Source: Endocalyx cinctus (taxonomy: Eukaryota; Ascomycota; Sordariomycetes; Amphisphaeriales; Apiosporaceae). From it: a DNA stretch of 64,000 bases. The notes beneath the pieces are model-generated. The model saw only the letters and a program-made list of their open reading frames with translations. It had not been told where the DNA came from and did no database searches. The stretch's first letter is position 1; every line of letters starts with the position of its first letter. The translations under genes were made by a program, and so were the position numbers. Where the stretch lies: assembly GCA_001600455.1 (NCBI GenBank), contig BCKC01000005.1:1736001-1800000 (forward strand), written 5' to 3'. Below are positions 24,045 through 35,132 of this stretch, piece after piece.

Positions 24045-26295
24045 ACAGCAGCAGCAGCAACCGCAGCAAACGCAGCAGCAGCAAGCACAGCAACAAGCAC
24101 AGCAGCAAGCACAGCAGAAAAATTATGATCTGTTCGCCGAACAACTCAGGCTAGCGGAAGAAAGAAGAAGAAAGCCGGTACGTGTCCCGCGCCCGGACCC
24201 TGCTCGGATCAACATAAAACCGCACCCCTTAAGCTGGTTCGAGTACTTCAAGTACATGCTGGTCGAGGATCCGGACAAGAAATGGGGGCCCTTCTACAAC
24301 GTCACGCGGGCCGCGCGACGCGAGGAGCAGGTGACCGAGTGGACGATGAGCGAGATGTGGGACGGGATCCCGGAAGACGTGAAGAGGCCGACGCCGGAGG
24401 GGCTAAGAGCGGCGGCGGCGGCGGAGGCGGAGAGGGATTATAGCCATATGAAGTTCAACCCGGCGACGGACGTCGACGGCGACTACAGCCCGTCGCGGAT
24501 CGACTTCGAGACCTGGTTCGGCATCTCGTCGCACCCGAAGGATTACGACGACAAGTACTACTCGGACTACTTCAAGCTCCTCTACAAGAAGATGTGCGAC
24601 TTCGGCCAGAAGTGGTTCGACGGGAACATCGACCTCAGCAACACCGAGCCGGCCCCGACGGGCTCGCCCTGGCAGACTCCCCTCATGGAGCAGTTCATCC
24701 AGTACGCGCGCCTCGTCGCTCACGAGGATCGTCCCCGCATGACCTGGGCTGATATCTTGAACGAGCCGTACCAGCGTAAGTGGCTCTGCATCGGTATACT
24801 GAGTCAGATTATCGAAAAGAAGATATTCAATAGACATCTATTTGGCGCCTCGGAGTACCACTCAGACCTACTAGACAGGGCCGATCTCGAGAACATCGAA
24901 AGAGAAGGTAAGTTTTTTTTTTTTTTTTTTTTTTTTTTCATTTCATGCATCATTTATTGTTAAGCTATTCATAAATGACTTCAAATGTTAATCTATATTT
25001 TTCGTAAAACAGGCTACGGACGAAAAGAAGGCAGAGCCAACATGGTCAGGGGAATTGTAGAGGGACGTCTGATACCCAACGCGTTCTGGGACGACGTCGA
25101 CGACCTAACCGGGCAGATCGTCATGATCTTCCGACCCCTCCTCATGTTCCTCAAGTGCCACCGCCCCGGCGCCGACTGGTTCCGGCAGCCGGTCTTCTGG
25201 CAGGAGCTCCACAGCCTGCTCGCCTTCGCCGGTTACTTCCAGGTGTGCATGGCGGTGTCGGACTCCATCTTCCACATCCTCTCGGCCACGCCGGGCGCGC
25301 GCATGGACTACGGGATCGAGGCGCAGTCGGACATGCAGGAGTACCGCAACTCCAAGGACTATCACGAAGGGCGCGACGCCGTCTGGAAGCAGATGGTCGA
25401 CAGCCAGACGAAGCCGCCGGACCAGCGGCCGCCGGTGCCGGAGAACACGCCCGCGAACCGGCGGATCCTGCGCCAGTACCCGGGCGTGCCGGCCGACGAC
25501 CGCGAGCGCCGCGTCATGGAGTACCGGCTCCTGCGCGGGGCCAAGATCAAGTTCGCCGTCTTTCCCATGCTCACGCGGTACAGCGCCGAGAACGTCGGGG
25601 CGGCGCCGGGCTCGGGCGTGGAGGTCATCGACCAGGACCTGATGGAGAGCTACGAGGGCCAGCGCATCACCGAGCTGACCAAGTGCATGGTGGTCTACTA
25701 CCAAGGGCTCATCTACCCGCCCCCCACCGTCACCGACGGCGTCACGCTCGACTCGCACATCAACTACGTGACGACGATGCCGCTCGGGGGTTTGAGCCTC
25801 TGGTTCCCGCACCTCTACCGCCGGTGGAACGTCGAGGGCGCCTGGAGCTACGGCGCCTCCCTCGGGACTTTTAACTGGAACCGCTGGCTCGTCTTCCCCG
25901 TCTCGGTCCTGTACATGCTCACCATCCTCCTCCTGCTCGTCCTCGGGACCGTCTGGCCCGGCAGCGTCGAGCGAGACGGGGACAGGTACGCCCGCGTCCG
26001 GGAGGCCGGTCACCTCCCTATCGAGTTCGTCAAGTACTTGATGGTCTTGGTGCCTTACCTCTGGGCTTACCTGATCGCCGTATGCGTCTTCCTCTGGCAG
26101 TCGATGGCCGATTGGGCCGGTCGGCAGGTCAATCTGGAAAAGTGGCGCCCTTCGGGCTGGGATAGCGAGCTGACGAGTCTGGTTATGACCATCGGTACTT
26201 ACGGTATGGCGTACTACCTTTGGTTGACATATAATGCCTGGTCTTTGACTGTGAGAACGTATGTAACTCGCTTGATCAAGGCCAATACAATTTGA
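23362..26295 (+). CDS. large poly-Gln integral membrane protein, function unknown
   Basis: Two exons, 23362-24907 and 25013-26295, join inside EREGYGR to give 942 residues. The start is the ATG at 23362. Order: Pro/Ser-rich leader; several SNKSSG hexapeptide repeats (about residues 38-75); Ala/Pro-rich linker; 35 consecutive Gln (199-233); then a conserved-looking globular part rich in Trp and Tyr (WFEYFKYM, KKWGPFYN, KMCDFGQKWFDG). Exon 2 continues this and ends with three membrane spans at about 807-830, 854-878 and 905-925. The intron carries a long poly-T. GC at third positions is very high, as in the neighbouring oxidase. I do not recognise the family with certainty. Glucan synthase was considered and dropped because no FKS catalytic sequence is present. 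PolyQ proteins of this type are sometimes labelled mediator-like, which the membrane spans do not support. Confidence 0.8.
23956..24060 (+). repeat. (CAR)35 polyglutamine tract
   Basis: Thirty-five in-frame CAG/CAA codons, mixed rather than pure, inside the coding exon. The CAA interruptions suggest selection for the peptide or partial stabilisation against slippage. Confidence 0.92.
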
Positions 26296-27218
26296 TAGCA
26301 AGACAAAATGGGTCGGGTTTGTTGGTTAGCAATATTAAGAGGGGAAGAGGAGAGAGAGAGGAAAGTGTTCCTGTAACGTAATCACTGTGTGTGGGGAGGA
26401 TTTTTTTTGTGAGAGGAATTGTGAAAGAACATAGTTGTATTTTTGAGAGAGGAGAGACCACATATCTGCGAAGTTGGCTGGTTGGGTATCTCCGGCGCAT
26501 GACATTGTTCATTCTTTTTCTTCTTCGTTTTTTTTTTGTCACTTAATTTTTAGACCACAATGCAATCAATACCATTTCTTCTGTTACACTTCTATCTAGC
26601 TACTTGCTTACCTTTCATCTCTGTTAAAAAAAGAATCGATCTTCTTTTACAGTAAAGGTGATAATCAATTGCCGCAAGAATCAAGATCAGGGTCGCTCGC
26701 TGTGGTTGTTTAGGGTTGTATCCCATAAATCTCCGCGCCGAAACCATAACTGCCGAGAATCCTGATGGGGATATTCAGAAAATACGAGATGGACGTAATA
26801 GGTATCATATCATCGCCTTATAAAACAAACAGAATATGCCGACTAGGCTAGATACGTGCTACTACTTAAATTGAAAAGATCTCCGCACGCCATCACAACA
26901 TAACCCCTCCTCTGGAAAAGTCAAATGCGGAGGGCTATTCACAGGCAGGATGAGGAGAAAAAAGCTTGGAAGGGAATGAAACGGTTATGCAGGTGGATTT
27001 ATCTTCGCTTCCGCGGTATGACAAAATTTGGCTTCCTTGAACGTCGATGATCCATTGGATAATTGCTAGGAGTAAATAATTTCACAAAATAAAGTTTCGC
27101 TCGGTCTTCGTCCGTAGATTTTGATTCACCATTGACATTATTCCCGAAACCTACAAGATCTGATATTATACGACTCAAATACTTAATACGAAAAGCGTTC
27201 TATTTTAACTAGGGAAAA
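26296..27218. other. intergenic region
   Basis: 3' flank of the polyQ gene and promoter of the VAO-type oxidase. Purine-rich just after the stop codon (26338-26365), otherwise unremarkable. No gene seen. Confidence 0.6.
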
Positions 27219-29378
27219 ATGGCGACGGTAGTCAACGGCGTCGCTCCTCCAAAGTATGCGGACCCGTTATACCAGAAGGCGCATGACGACATCTTCTCGA
27301 AGCCGCTGACGGACGAGATCGAGACGGTGCTACCCCCTGGAGTGAGCCAGGACGATTTCGATCATGCGATTGAGAAGATTTCAGGCTCGCTAGGAAAGGA
27401 TGCCGTTTTCACGGGAAAATATTTGAAGGAATACGTGGATCCTTACGATATACCTGAGGCTGGGAAAGGGAGGAGCATACCGAGCGCAGCGGTCTGGTAG
27501 GTTTTTTCTTTGCTCCAAACTGAAAAAATTAGTTGTTTTCTTAGAATGACGTATTGTTTGATTGACAATTGGTGATTTGCTTCACTTTTAGCCCGTCATC
27601 TGTAGAGCAGCTCCAGGAAGTGTTGAAGGTGGTCAATGAGTTCAAGATACCTGTATGGACGTTTTCGCGAGGAAAGAATCTAGGGTTGGTTTACCCTCAT
27701 TTGACCGAAATTATATAAAGAAAAAATAATATTATAAGTACGGAAACTGATACGAGGAAACAGATACGGCGGGCCTGCACCACGAGTCCCCGGTTGCATC
27801 GCGTTAGATTTGCACCGCATGGACAAGATCTTGGAGGTCAATGAAAAATTCGGATATGCCGTCGTTGAACCGGGCGTCACTTTCGCCGATTTATATAATT
27901 ACTGCGTTGAGAACAAGATCAAGTTATGGCCCAGTACAGCTTCTCTGGGATGGGGCAGCGTAGTCGGAAATGTATGTTCCTTTCCTTTACCTTTTCTTCT
28001 TAATTTTTTTTTTTTTTTTTTTTTTAAAAAAAAAAGAGGAATGAACTCTAATAACTATTTCTTCAGGCGCTAGACAGAGGTCTAGGATTCATCCCTACAG
28101 GCGTTCACCACGAGAACATCGTCGGCATGGAAGTGATCCTCGCCAACGGGGACGCCGTGCGAACGGGGCAATTCGCGATGACCGGGTCCGCGACTCCGCA
28201 CCTGACGAAGCTGACCTTCGGGCCCTCGATAGACGGCCTCTTCCTGCAGAGCAACCTCGGGATCGTCACGAAGATGGGGATCAACCTGACCCCGCAGCCG
28301 CAGTCGTACATGGCCTGCTCCTTCGACATGCCCGAGTTCGACGACGTCGCGACCGTCGTCGACGTCTTCGGGGCCCTGCGACGCGACGGGACCTTGCCTT
28401 TCGTCGCGTACGTCTTCCACGCCAACGAATGGGCCGCCATCTTCGGGAAGCGCTCGGATTGGTGGTCGGGCGAAGGCCCCGTCCCGGACTGGCGGGGTAA
28501 AGAAGTCCAGGAGGAGCTCGGGATCGGGTGCTGGACCGTCAAGTTCGGCCTATATGGGCCCCAAAACGTCGTCGAGGCCCAGTACGATGCGGTCGCCCGC
28601 GTCGTCGCCCGGGACGCGCCCACGGGCCGCCTGCAAAAGGCGCTGTTTTGCGGCGACGAGGAGAACGGCGGCTTGCTCGAGGCCACGTCGGTCCCGCAGC
28701 CGCACGGGGGCATCCGCGTCGGCGTGCCGAGCATGTGGAGCATACCCATGGTGGACTACTACAACCAGAGGCCGGACTCGGTCGGCGCCCACGGCGCGTA
28801 CTCGCCCATCGTGCCGCTCGAGGGAAAAGTGGTGCTCGAGTGGGCTCGCGCCGCCAAGCGCGTTTACGAGGCGCGCGGGTTCGACCTGCTGTGCGATTTC
28901 TTCATGCACGAGAAGTTCGCCTTGTTCGTCTGCATGCTTTGCTTCGATAAGACGAGCGAGGAGCAGAGGGATGGGGTTAATGCCGTGTTTGAGGATCTGT
29001 TCGAAGAGGGTTCCAAGAGGGGGTTCGCTAAGTATCGGGCACATATCAACCATATGGGTGAGTTAATCGCGTTTTCTTTGTTTATGAAACAGAATGGCCA
29101 TTTGTTTTAGGGGCAAAAAGAGAATCAATATTAAAAAGCTAATAATGTTCAGATAAAAATGCCGAGCTCTTCGATTTTAACGATCATGCGTATCGCCGAT
29201 TCGTCGAGACGCTGAAAGTAAGTATTTAATCCATTCTACTCCCAGTTCAGGTAAGATAGAGGATTTCAAGTTCTTGTACTGACTTTTACTCTTACAGGAT
29301 GCTTTGGATCCCAACGGTATACTATCTCCCGGTAAAATGGGAATTTGGCCCAAAGCGATGAGAGAGGCAAGGAAATAA
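27219..29378 (+). CDS. VAO/PCMH-family FAD-dependent phenol oxidase
   Basis: Six exons, 27219-27496, 27592-27684, 27764-27971, 28067-29057, 29153-29217 and 29298-29378, all in phase, give 571 residues (vanillyl-alcohol oxidase is about 560). The N-terminal half is the PP-loop FAD-binding domain (WTFSRGKNLGYGGPAPR, EPGVTFADLYNYC, GWGSVVGNALDRG). The second half is the cap domain, and the protein ends in DPNGILSPGKMGIWP as VAO does. From memory of VAO numbering, His435, Tyr516 and Arg517 fall at the positions of His422 (covalent FAD), Tyr503 and Arg504 with a constant offset of 13. The family oxidises 4-alkyl or 4-hydroxymethyl phenols to aldehydes, ketones or alcohols, producing H2O2. Asp170 of VAO appears to be Ser184 here. 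The gene is convergent with the SDR at 29635-31235, 256 bases away. Confidence 0.9.
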
Positions 29379-29634
29379 GCATCTGGTTTTTGATCCTAAA
29401 GCGAGCTCGAATATATAAGAATTGCTCCCAACTATATACAAAATCCAAATTATTTCATCATGTAAATATGTGAGATAGCGATATTCAGATTTCTTGAACC
29501 AACGTGAATAGAATAGTCGTTTAAGTAAATATAATTTCGTAGTTACCATCCCGTGAATTACTATGTATAGATCACGACTCCCTAAACCCTTCACGTGTGC
29601 AGATACATCACTGCTCCCGTATTTAAGTACACGT

Positions 29635-31235
29635 CTAGTTTGACGCAAATATCTTGTTCTTCACCTCCGTCTTTTTCTCTAGCTCATTCAGGATATTCTC
29701 GACTTCCTCATCGGCATATTCAAGTAAGTGTTCTTTCGGGTAGATCGGTTTCCACCCGAGCTCTTTCTCGCCCCGATCTGCCACGAAGGTGCATCTGATT
29801 TTGTAAAAAGAAATAAGTGGTTAGTGTTTGTGTTTTTTTCTTCTTCTCTAGAAATAGCTGAAAGTGGAATAGGAAGAAAGGGGTGGAAAAAAAGGAAGAC
29901 ACTCACTTTCCCCCCATATGAAATGCGACCCAATCCTTTCCGCCTCCAAGAACTTGCGCCATAGTCTCAAGGTCCTTATCTGTCGCCAAGGTCACGGTAG
30001 CATCTTCGACGACGCCACGCTTGAGCAGACCTTTACCCATGGCCTCGTAAATATCATCCCACTATTTTTGTTTTCGAAGTCTCAAAGTTAGCTAATCCCT
30101 TATCCCCACCTCATTCTAGAGAAAGGGGGAAAAGTAACACTTACAACAAGAAGCCCAGAAGAAGCTAGATAATAGCCGTTCTTTCCGTGAGCCGGGTTCT
30201 CCTCAGAAAGGATCTTGCGCAGAAGCTCTAAGTAGAGAGTGGCATTATCTATGACGTGGCATACAGGCCAAGTCTAAGTCTACTCGTTATTCAGCCATTC
30301 TTGATATTAAAATTGAGAGGATAATCATGCATACCGGACGATCTTGGTCAACGCGAAAGACGCGCTTAGTTGCCTTGGCGGCGCGGACAATCGCTACCGT
30401 CTGGATAGAGATCTTGTTACCGAATCCCTCACCCTTACCATCTGCGATGCACAGCAACGGTTTACGTTAACCTTTATAGAATTCTATTTGTGTCGTAGGA
30501 TGATGGGACAGAGACTTACACACGATACAAGGGGCGAAGATGTACGAGTGAACACCCGCTTTCTCGGACTCCTCGATAATGACGTTGTTCGTATGTACGG
30601 GCTATGCCGTAAAGATTTAGTAAAAGGCCTTACAATTTGGATCAACCCCGTGTTCTAAGGGACGAAGGATTACTCACTATGTTCAAGGTCTCTATAATCG
30701 GAGCTTTTTGCGCCTTCTGAATATTGTAAAGTTCCGGATCCGAGTCCAGGAGCGGTCTATCGTTGGGTGCACCCGCATGACCGGAGAACAATTTCGCTCC
30801 AGTAGTCTAATAAATCACCACCAACCATCCACCCGGTCTAAGTCAGCGCGCTATACATACTACACCACCTCAACAACAAGAAAGGACGAAAAAAAAACTC
30901 ACGTGCAGAAAGTGAACATCCTTCCCGGTCTTCGCCTTCAGCTCCGCCAAAGCCTTAACGAACAGTAACTGCGACTCGGACAGGAAAGGGTCGATCAGGT
31001 AATAAACGACCGAGATGTCGTTATCCAGCACGGCGGCGCGGACGGCGGCCTCGTCCTTGACGTCGAAGCGGATAGGCGTCGCGCCGTAGAGGGACTCGAC
31101 GGCGGCGGCCTGGTCGTCGGTGCGCACGAGCGCGAGCACTTGGCCGTGGGCGGGCAGCTTGGCTTCTTTCCAGCGCGCGAGCATCGTCCCGCCTAGGTAG
31201 CCCGAGGCGCCAGTTATGAGGATGTTGCGAGACAT
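29635..31235 (-). CDS. atypical (extended) SDR, NAD-dependent epimerase/dehydratase type
   Basis: Seven exons on the minus strand: 31235-30903, 30806-30678, 30601-30520, 30441-30335, 30273-30145, 30061-29907 and 29794-29635. Every phase agrees and the result is 364 residues. TGASGYLGG at residues 9-17 is the glycine-rich nucleotide loop. FLHTTGAKLFSGH, the CIVYGKGEGFGNKISIQ block and TWPVCHVIDNA follow the pattern of fungal NAD(P)-binding epimerase/dehydratase-like proteins. A canonical YxxxK is not obvious, as in other atypical SDRs. The substrate is unknown. The convergent neighbour is a VAO-type phenol oxidase, so a role with a phenolic product is conceivable but inferred from position only. 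High intron density contrasts with the intronless SDR at 38.5-39.3 kb. Confidence 0.85.
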
Positions 31236-32089
31236 TGTGTTTTTTTTCTTTTCTTGTCGTTTTCTTCCTCTCAGAGTTTATGTTACTTATAAAAATTGAG
31301 AAGGGGAAGAAGAAAAAAAATGATGCTTGATTATAATCTATTATTTATATTATTTACATCATTGTGATATTCGAAGCTTTGCTTTCCTGGATTAATGTTA
31401 CTTAACCAACCATATTGTTCAAGATACGGGCGAATTAGATATCCCGGGTAATTACTAATCTTGAATCGATTTATCTCGACGGTGGGACTCGACAAACCGA
31501 CGGGACCTTTACGGAGACATAGCGGCGACTAATGTGATTTGAGTTGCCAAATGATAAATCCACATCGAATCCCTCCGTTCGGAATGTCCGTGGAGAGCCA
31601 TGGAACTTGTCGAGAGCTGATAAGCATTAGCAAGACAACATGACTCTTGTCAGTTGTAGTGGAGACCGTGGGATTTAATGAAACTCCATTGAAATGGGGA
31701 TTACTATGTATCAGTTTACTGCCAGTCACTCTATGTACCCGAAAAGTCGGCGGAGGGGAGGGTAACGTAATATAGGAGAGACCAGTCAAGAACCAATCAA
31801 GGATATGTTTCAAGGTGTAGTATAGATAATTTATTTATTTATTTGAGAGCTATGAAAGAGGGTATCAGGACATTAGATTCCATCTCATAATCCATCATCC
31901 ATAAAATACCTTCTTTTTAAACCTGTGACGTATGTATAATATATACGTGTATATACCTTGTATGTACGGTCCTTGTAGGTAGACCTTGGTTAACTTGACT
32001 CAACTCGTCATGTATGTACCCTGAACTGTTACCCCATCGTTCCGAGAAAAAGTTTCCAAAGTCATTCAAATGGATGAGGTAAGATCAGA
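31236..32089. other. intergenic region
   Basis: Upstream of the extended SDR and downstream of the Zn2Cys6 gene. AT-rich with no supported gene or clear repeat. Confidence 0.6.
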
Positions 32090-35000
32090 TCAGATACCTC
32101 CGGCAAATCCGGCTCTGCCTACCGCAAGGCCGTTATCCATCCAATTGCCCCAATTGAATCCCTCCGTATCCATATCAACATCCTCTTCAGGGAAAGCGTT
32201 AACGGCGTTGGTCGTTCCATTGTGGGTTGAGTCGCTAAACACGCCCATTGGATTGCCCCACAGCCACGGTGGTGGGTTATCGTTCATTGCCGCCTCAAGT
32301 TCTTGCTCGTTTTCTGCCGTCGTTTGTCCGGGTGGCATTGATGTTACATGCTGTTGTGACCTGAACATATCAATTGGGACCACAGGTCTCTGAGACTCAG
32401 AACCATGACTCATCGCATTCCCACCGGTATTTATTGGCTCGCCCGATGTCCATTGACGAGGAACAGGGAGTTGATTACCATCGGTTTGAGAAAAGGCAGC
32501 GGTAAAGAAGTCCGTCGGAGTAAAATAGGGTTCCGACATGATATGTTCTAGGAATTGATCCGAAGGTTCCGTCACTGGCAGCTGGTCATCTCTGGCTACT
32601 TGTGATACGGTATTTCCAGTCTGCTGTGACGTAGATCCCATAGAAGGTACTTGAGGAGTCTTCTCCGACGCCTTAAATCCCACCAACTTTCTCCAGCGCT
32701 CCTGAGCGAGGGCCTTCCGTACAGAACTAGGAAGGTATTGGAAATTAGTGGGAGATAGCCTAACGCTTTCCTCGAGATCGAGCTGTTGGGCTGCCTCTGG
32801 ATCGGCTCGCAGTCGAGCAATTTCATCTTCTCGGTGGCGTTTAGCTTTGATCATCAGCTTCCGCAGAGGTATCCACACGGCTGGGCGCGCAAACTCAATA
32901 GGATCAGCTAGTTGAAGTGTTGACGTTAATGCCATCCATCCCCGTTCTATGGATGAAGACCAAGGGCGTCGACAAACTTCCAGTAGAAGGTAAGCCACCG
33001 CGTGCCATTGTGTGTAAGTTTGGAACAACCAACGCCAAGCTTTACACCTGGGCTCTGTACTCATGATTTTGTTATACTCCACCACCTCGATTGATGACAT
33101 GAGTAAGCGATCGCGTATTTCTCCCGACAGTTCTTGACCCGCCGAAGGCATCAACATTGGTTGATAGATGACGAGACTCATCTTCGCCATAATGAGCCGC
33201 GCTATGGTAGCAGCGACCCAATTTAGAATATCGCCATCGGTGTCAACGCACTTTTTCAAATATTTTGTATCTATGCGGTCGTACATCTCAAACAGTAATT
33301 TCTCCCGCTCTTTGAAGTTACTCGTAGAACCTTCGGGTCCTCCTAGCTCATTTGTCGCATTATGCATCTTTCTTCCCAAGGCACATATTTCATACCGGAT
33401 GAGGCAAAATGTCATTTCGGTGGCGCCCTCTCGCTGCGGCGGGAGCTCGGTCATCTCGGGGCTGATATCAGCATCGTTTATATTAAGCGGCCACTGTGTA
33501 TCATAATTTTGCTCGCCGATAATCAATGCCGTGCCTTGATCTTCGGCCGCTCTTAGGTCGAGAATGCAGAGGGCCCACCATAACCGGCGACGCATTTCGA
33601 TGTCAAATGGACTCAAGTTGTCAAAATGGGTGCCGTCGCGATGTATCCCGAGGGAATTCCCGATGCGTATAGCGAGGCCTGTCAATGTCCAGGCTAATCT
33701 TGTATCATCATACCGCCTCACAAGAATGATAAAAATGGTAAATGCTTGAAGAACGACAGTTTCCGAAGTTGTGAGAAAATTGGCTTTCGAAAGAGCTTGT
33801 TCTGTAGCAAACCGATATCGCCTTAATAGATGGGCTTTGTCGGCACCAAAATTCATTTTGACCTGTGCTTATACGTCAGAAACCCCCATTTTTTCAACTT
33901 CTTCATGTTTGAGAAATGGACTCACCTCTTCGGGCTCCATGGATGTGATGGCGGAGTAATAAACCGCAAATAAGAGGGCCTCCATTCCTGGTGTGATTGA
34001 AGCCATGTTATTCCGCAACTCGCGAATTGCTTTGCTCATTGTAGGGACGTGCAAAACCCTCACCAGTGGCTCGACGTTTTCAATATACACTTGCCAAATA
34101 AAGGGGATTTGAGATGGTAGTAGGTGCAATGGTCGCAAGTCTACTTCAGACGAGCTGTACCCGAAAATAAAGCCATGATGATCAGATTGGTTCGGGAAAG
34201 GACTGACTCCGTAAAGTTCGTCATTTTCCGAGTCCCCCGAATCATCATCGGTTAATCTTTGAGTTTCCGCCCTCAGTTCATTGATCTAAATCACGTTAAC
34301 ACTATAAAAGAAAATCATAACATGCGAATCTCGGAGAGTGCATTGTGCATACCTCATCGTTAACCTTAGACCAGAACGAATTGCTTATGTATCTCGTTTT
34401 TCCCTTCTCGTTCATAACTAGCCTCCCAAAATCTTTCTGGGTTTCCGCTGTGGGACTGCCAGTACGTCTTGAGGTTCCGTCAACAGCCTGTGGAGGTTGA
34501 GGTTGGGTTTGATTAGCAGGTGGGTAACCACCAGGAAGATTTTCGCTCCAAGTATTTGCATAAGACCGCATCCGTTCTCTTCCTTGCGTTTGATCACCTG
34601 TGGCTTCGGGTGACGATCCCCCAGGGGTACCGTCTGAGTGTTTTGACGAATCGAACTCGATTTGTCCACTGAGATCCTCAACTATTCCTTCAAGTTTCCT
34701 CAATCGCTTCATCAGCTCTATCTCGCGCTCGCTGGTCTGTTTAGGCGGTGCGTTCGGGTCTTTGAGCCGCGGACGTCTTGGCGCGCGGCCAGGGGCAGGA
34801 AAGACGCATTGAATTTGAGCCTTTCGGCAGTTTCCGCAGGGCATATGCTTATCACAGCGCACTTTGCGGCGGCGACAAGTGACACAAGACCTTGGGTTGA
34901 GGGCGGAAGATGGTGTCATAGAAGGGTCGAGTGTCATCGGTCCTGATGGTACGAATGGCTGAGAAGGGGGGATGCGCTGCTGAGCATCATGGGTGATCAC

Positions 35001-35132
35001 ACCCGATATTGATGCATGGTCCTGTGGCGTTGAAGCGGCAGGAGAAGTGCTCGCATTATCAACCGGCGAAGCGCCCAAGGGTTGACCGCCTGAAGGTGAG
35101 GTGTTCGGACCACTGGCAGAACTGGCTGACAT
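32090..35132 (-). CDS. Zn2Cys6 transcription factor with fungal-specific middle domain
   Basis: Three exons, 35132-34353, 34285-33926 and 33862-32090, with phase-0 junctions, give 970 residues. The binuclear zinc cluster is at residues 83-109, with cysteines 83, 86, 93, 99, 102 and 109 (CX2CX6CX5CX2CX6C), followed by a basic linker and a short coiled coil (EREIELMKRLRKLE). The fungal transcription factor middle homology region follows: PFIWQVYIENVEPLVRVLH, then AIRIGNSLGIHRDG and EMRRRLWWALCILD. It is a nuclear sequence-specific regulator with unknown targets. The open frame extends upstream to an ATG at 35207, but that addition looks like leader sequence, so the ATG at 35132 is preferred. 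The C-terminus is acidic and may activate. It lies next to the SDR and VAO-type oxidase genes. Confidence 0.92.

Noticed and set aside
23362..26295. Beta-1,3-glucan synthase (FKS) identity for the polyQ membrane protein
   Set aside because: The first impression came from the large size and WxxY-rich sequence, but no glucan-synthase catalytic domain is present and only three clear spans occur at the C-terminus.
25105..26301. 398-codon antisense open frame across the polyQ membrane-protein exon 2
   Set aside because: It is Arg/Val/Asp/His-rich and mirrors the very high GC3 of the sense gene, with no motif. The sense strand has spliced, membrane-spanning protein sequence.
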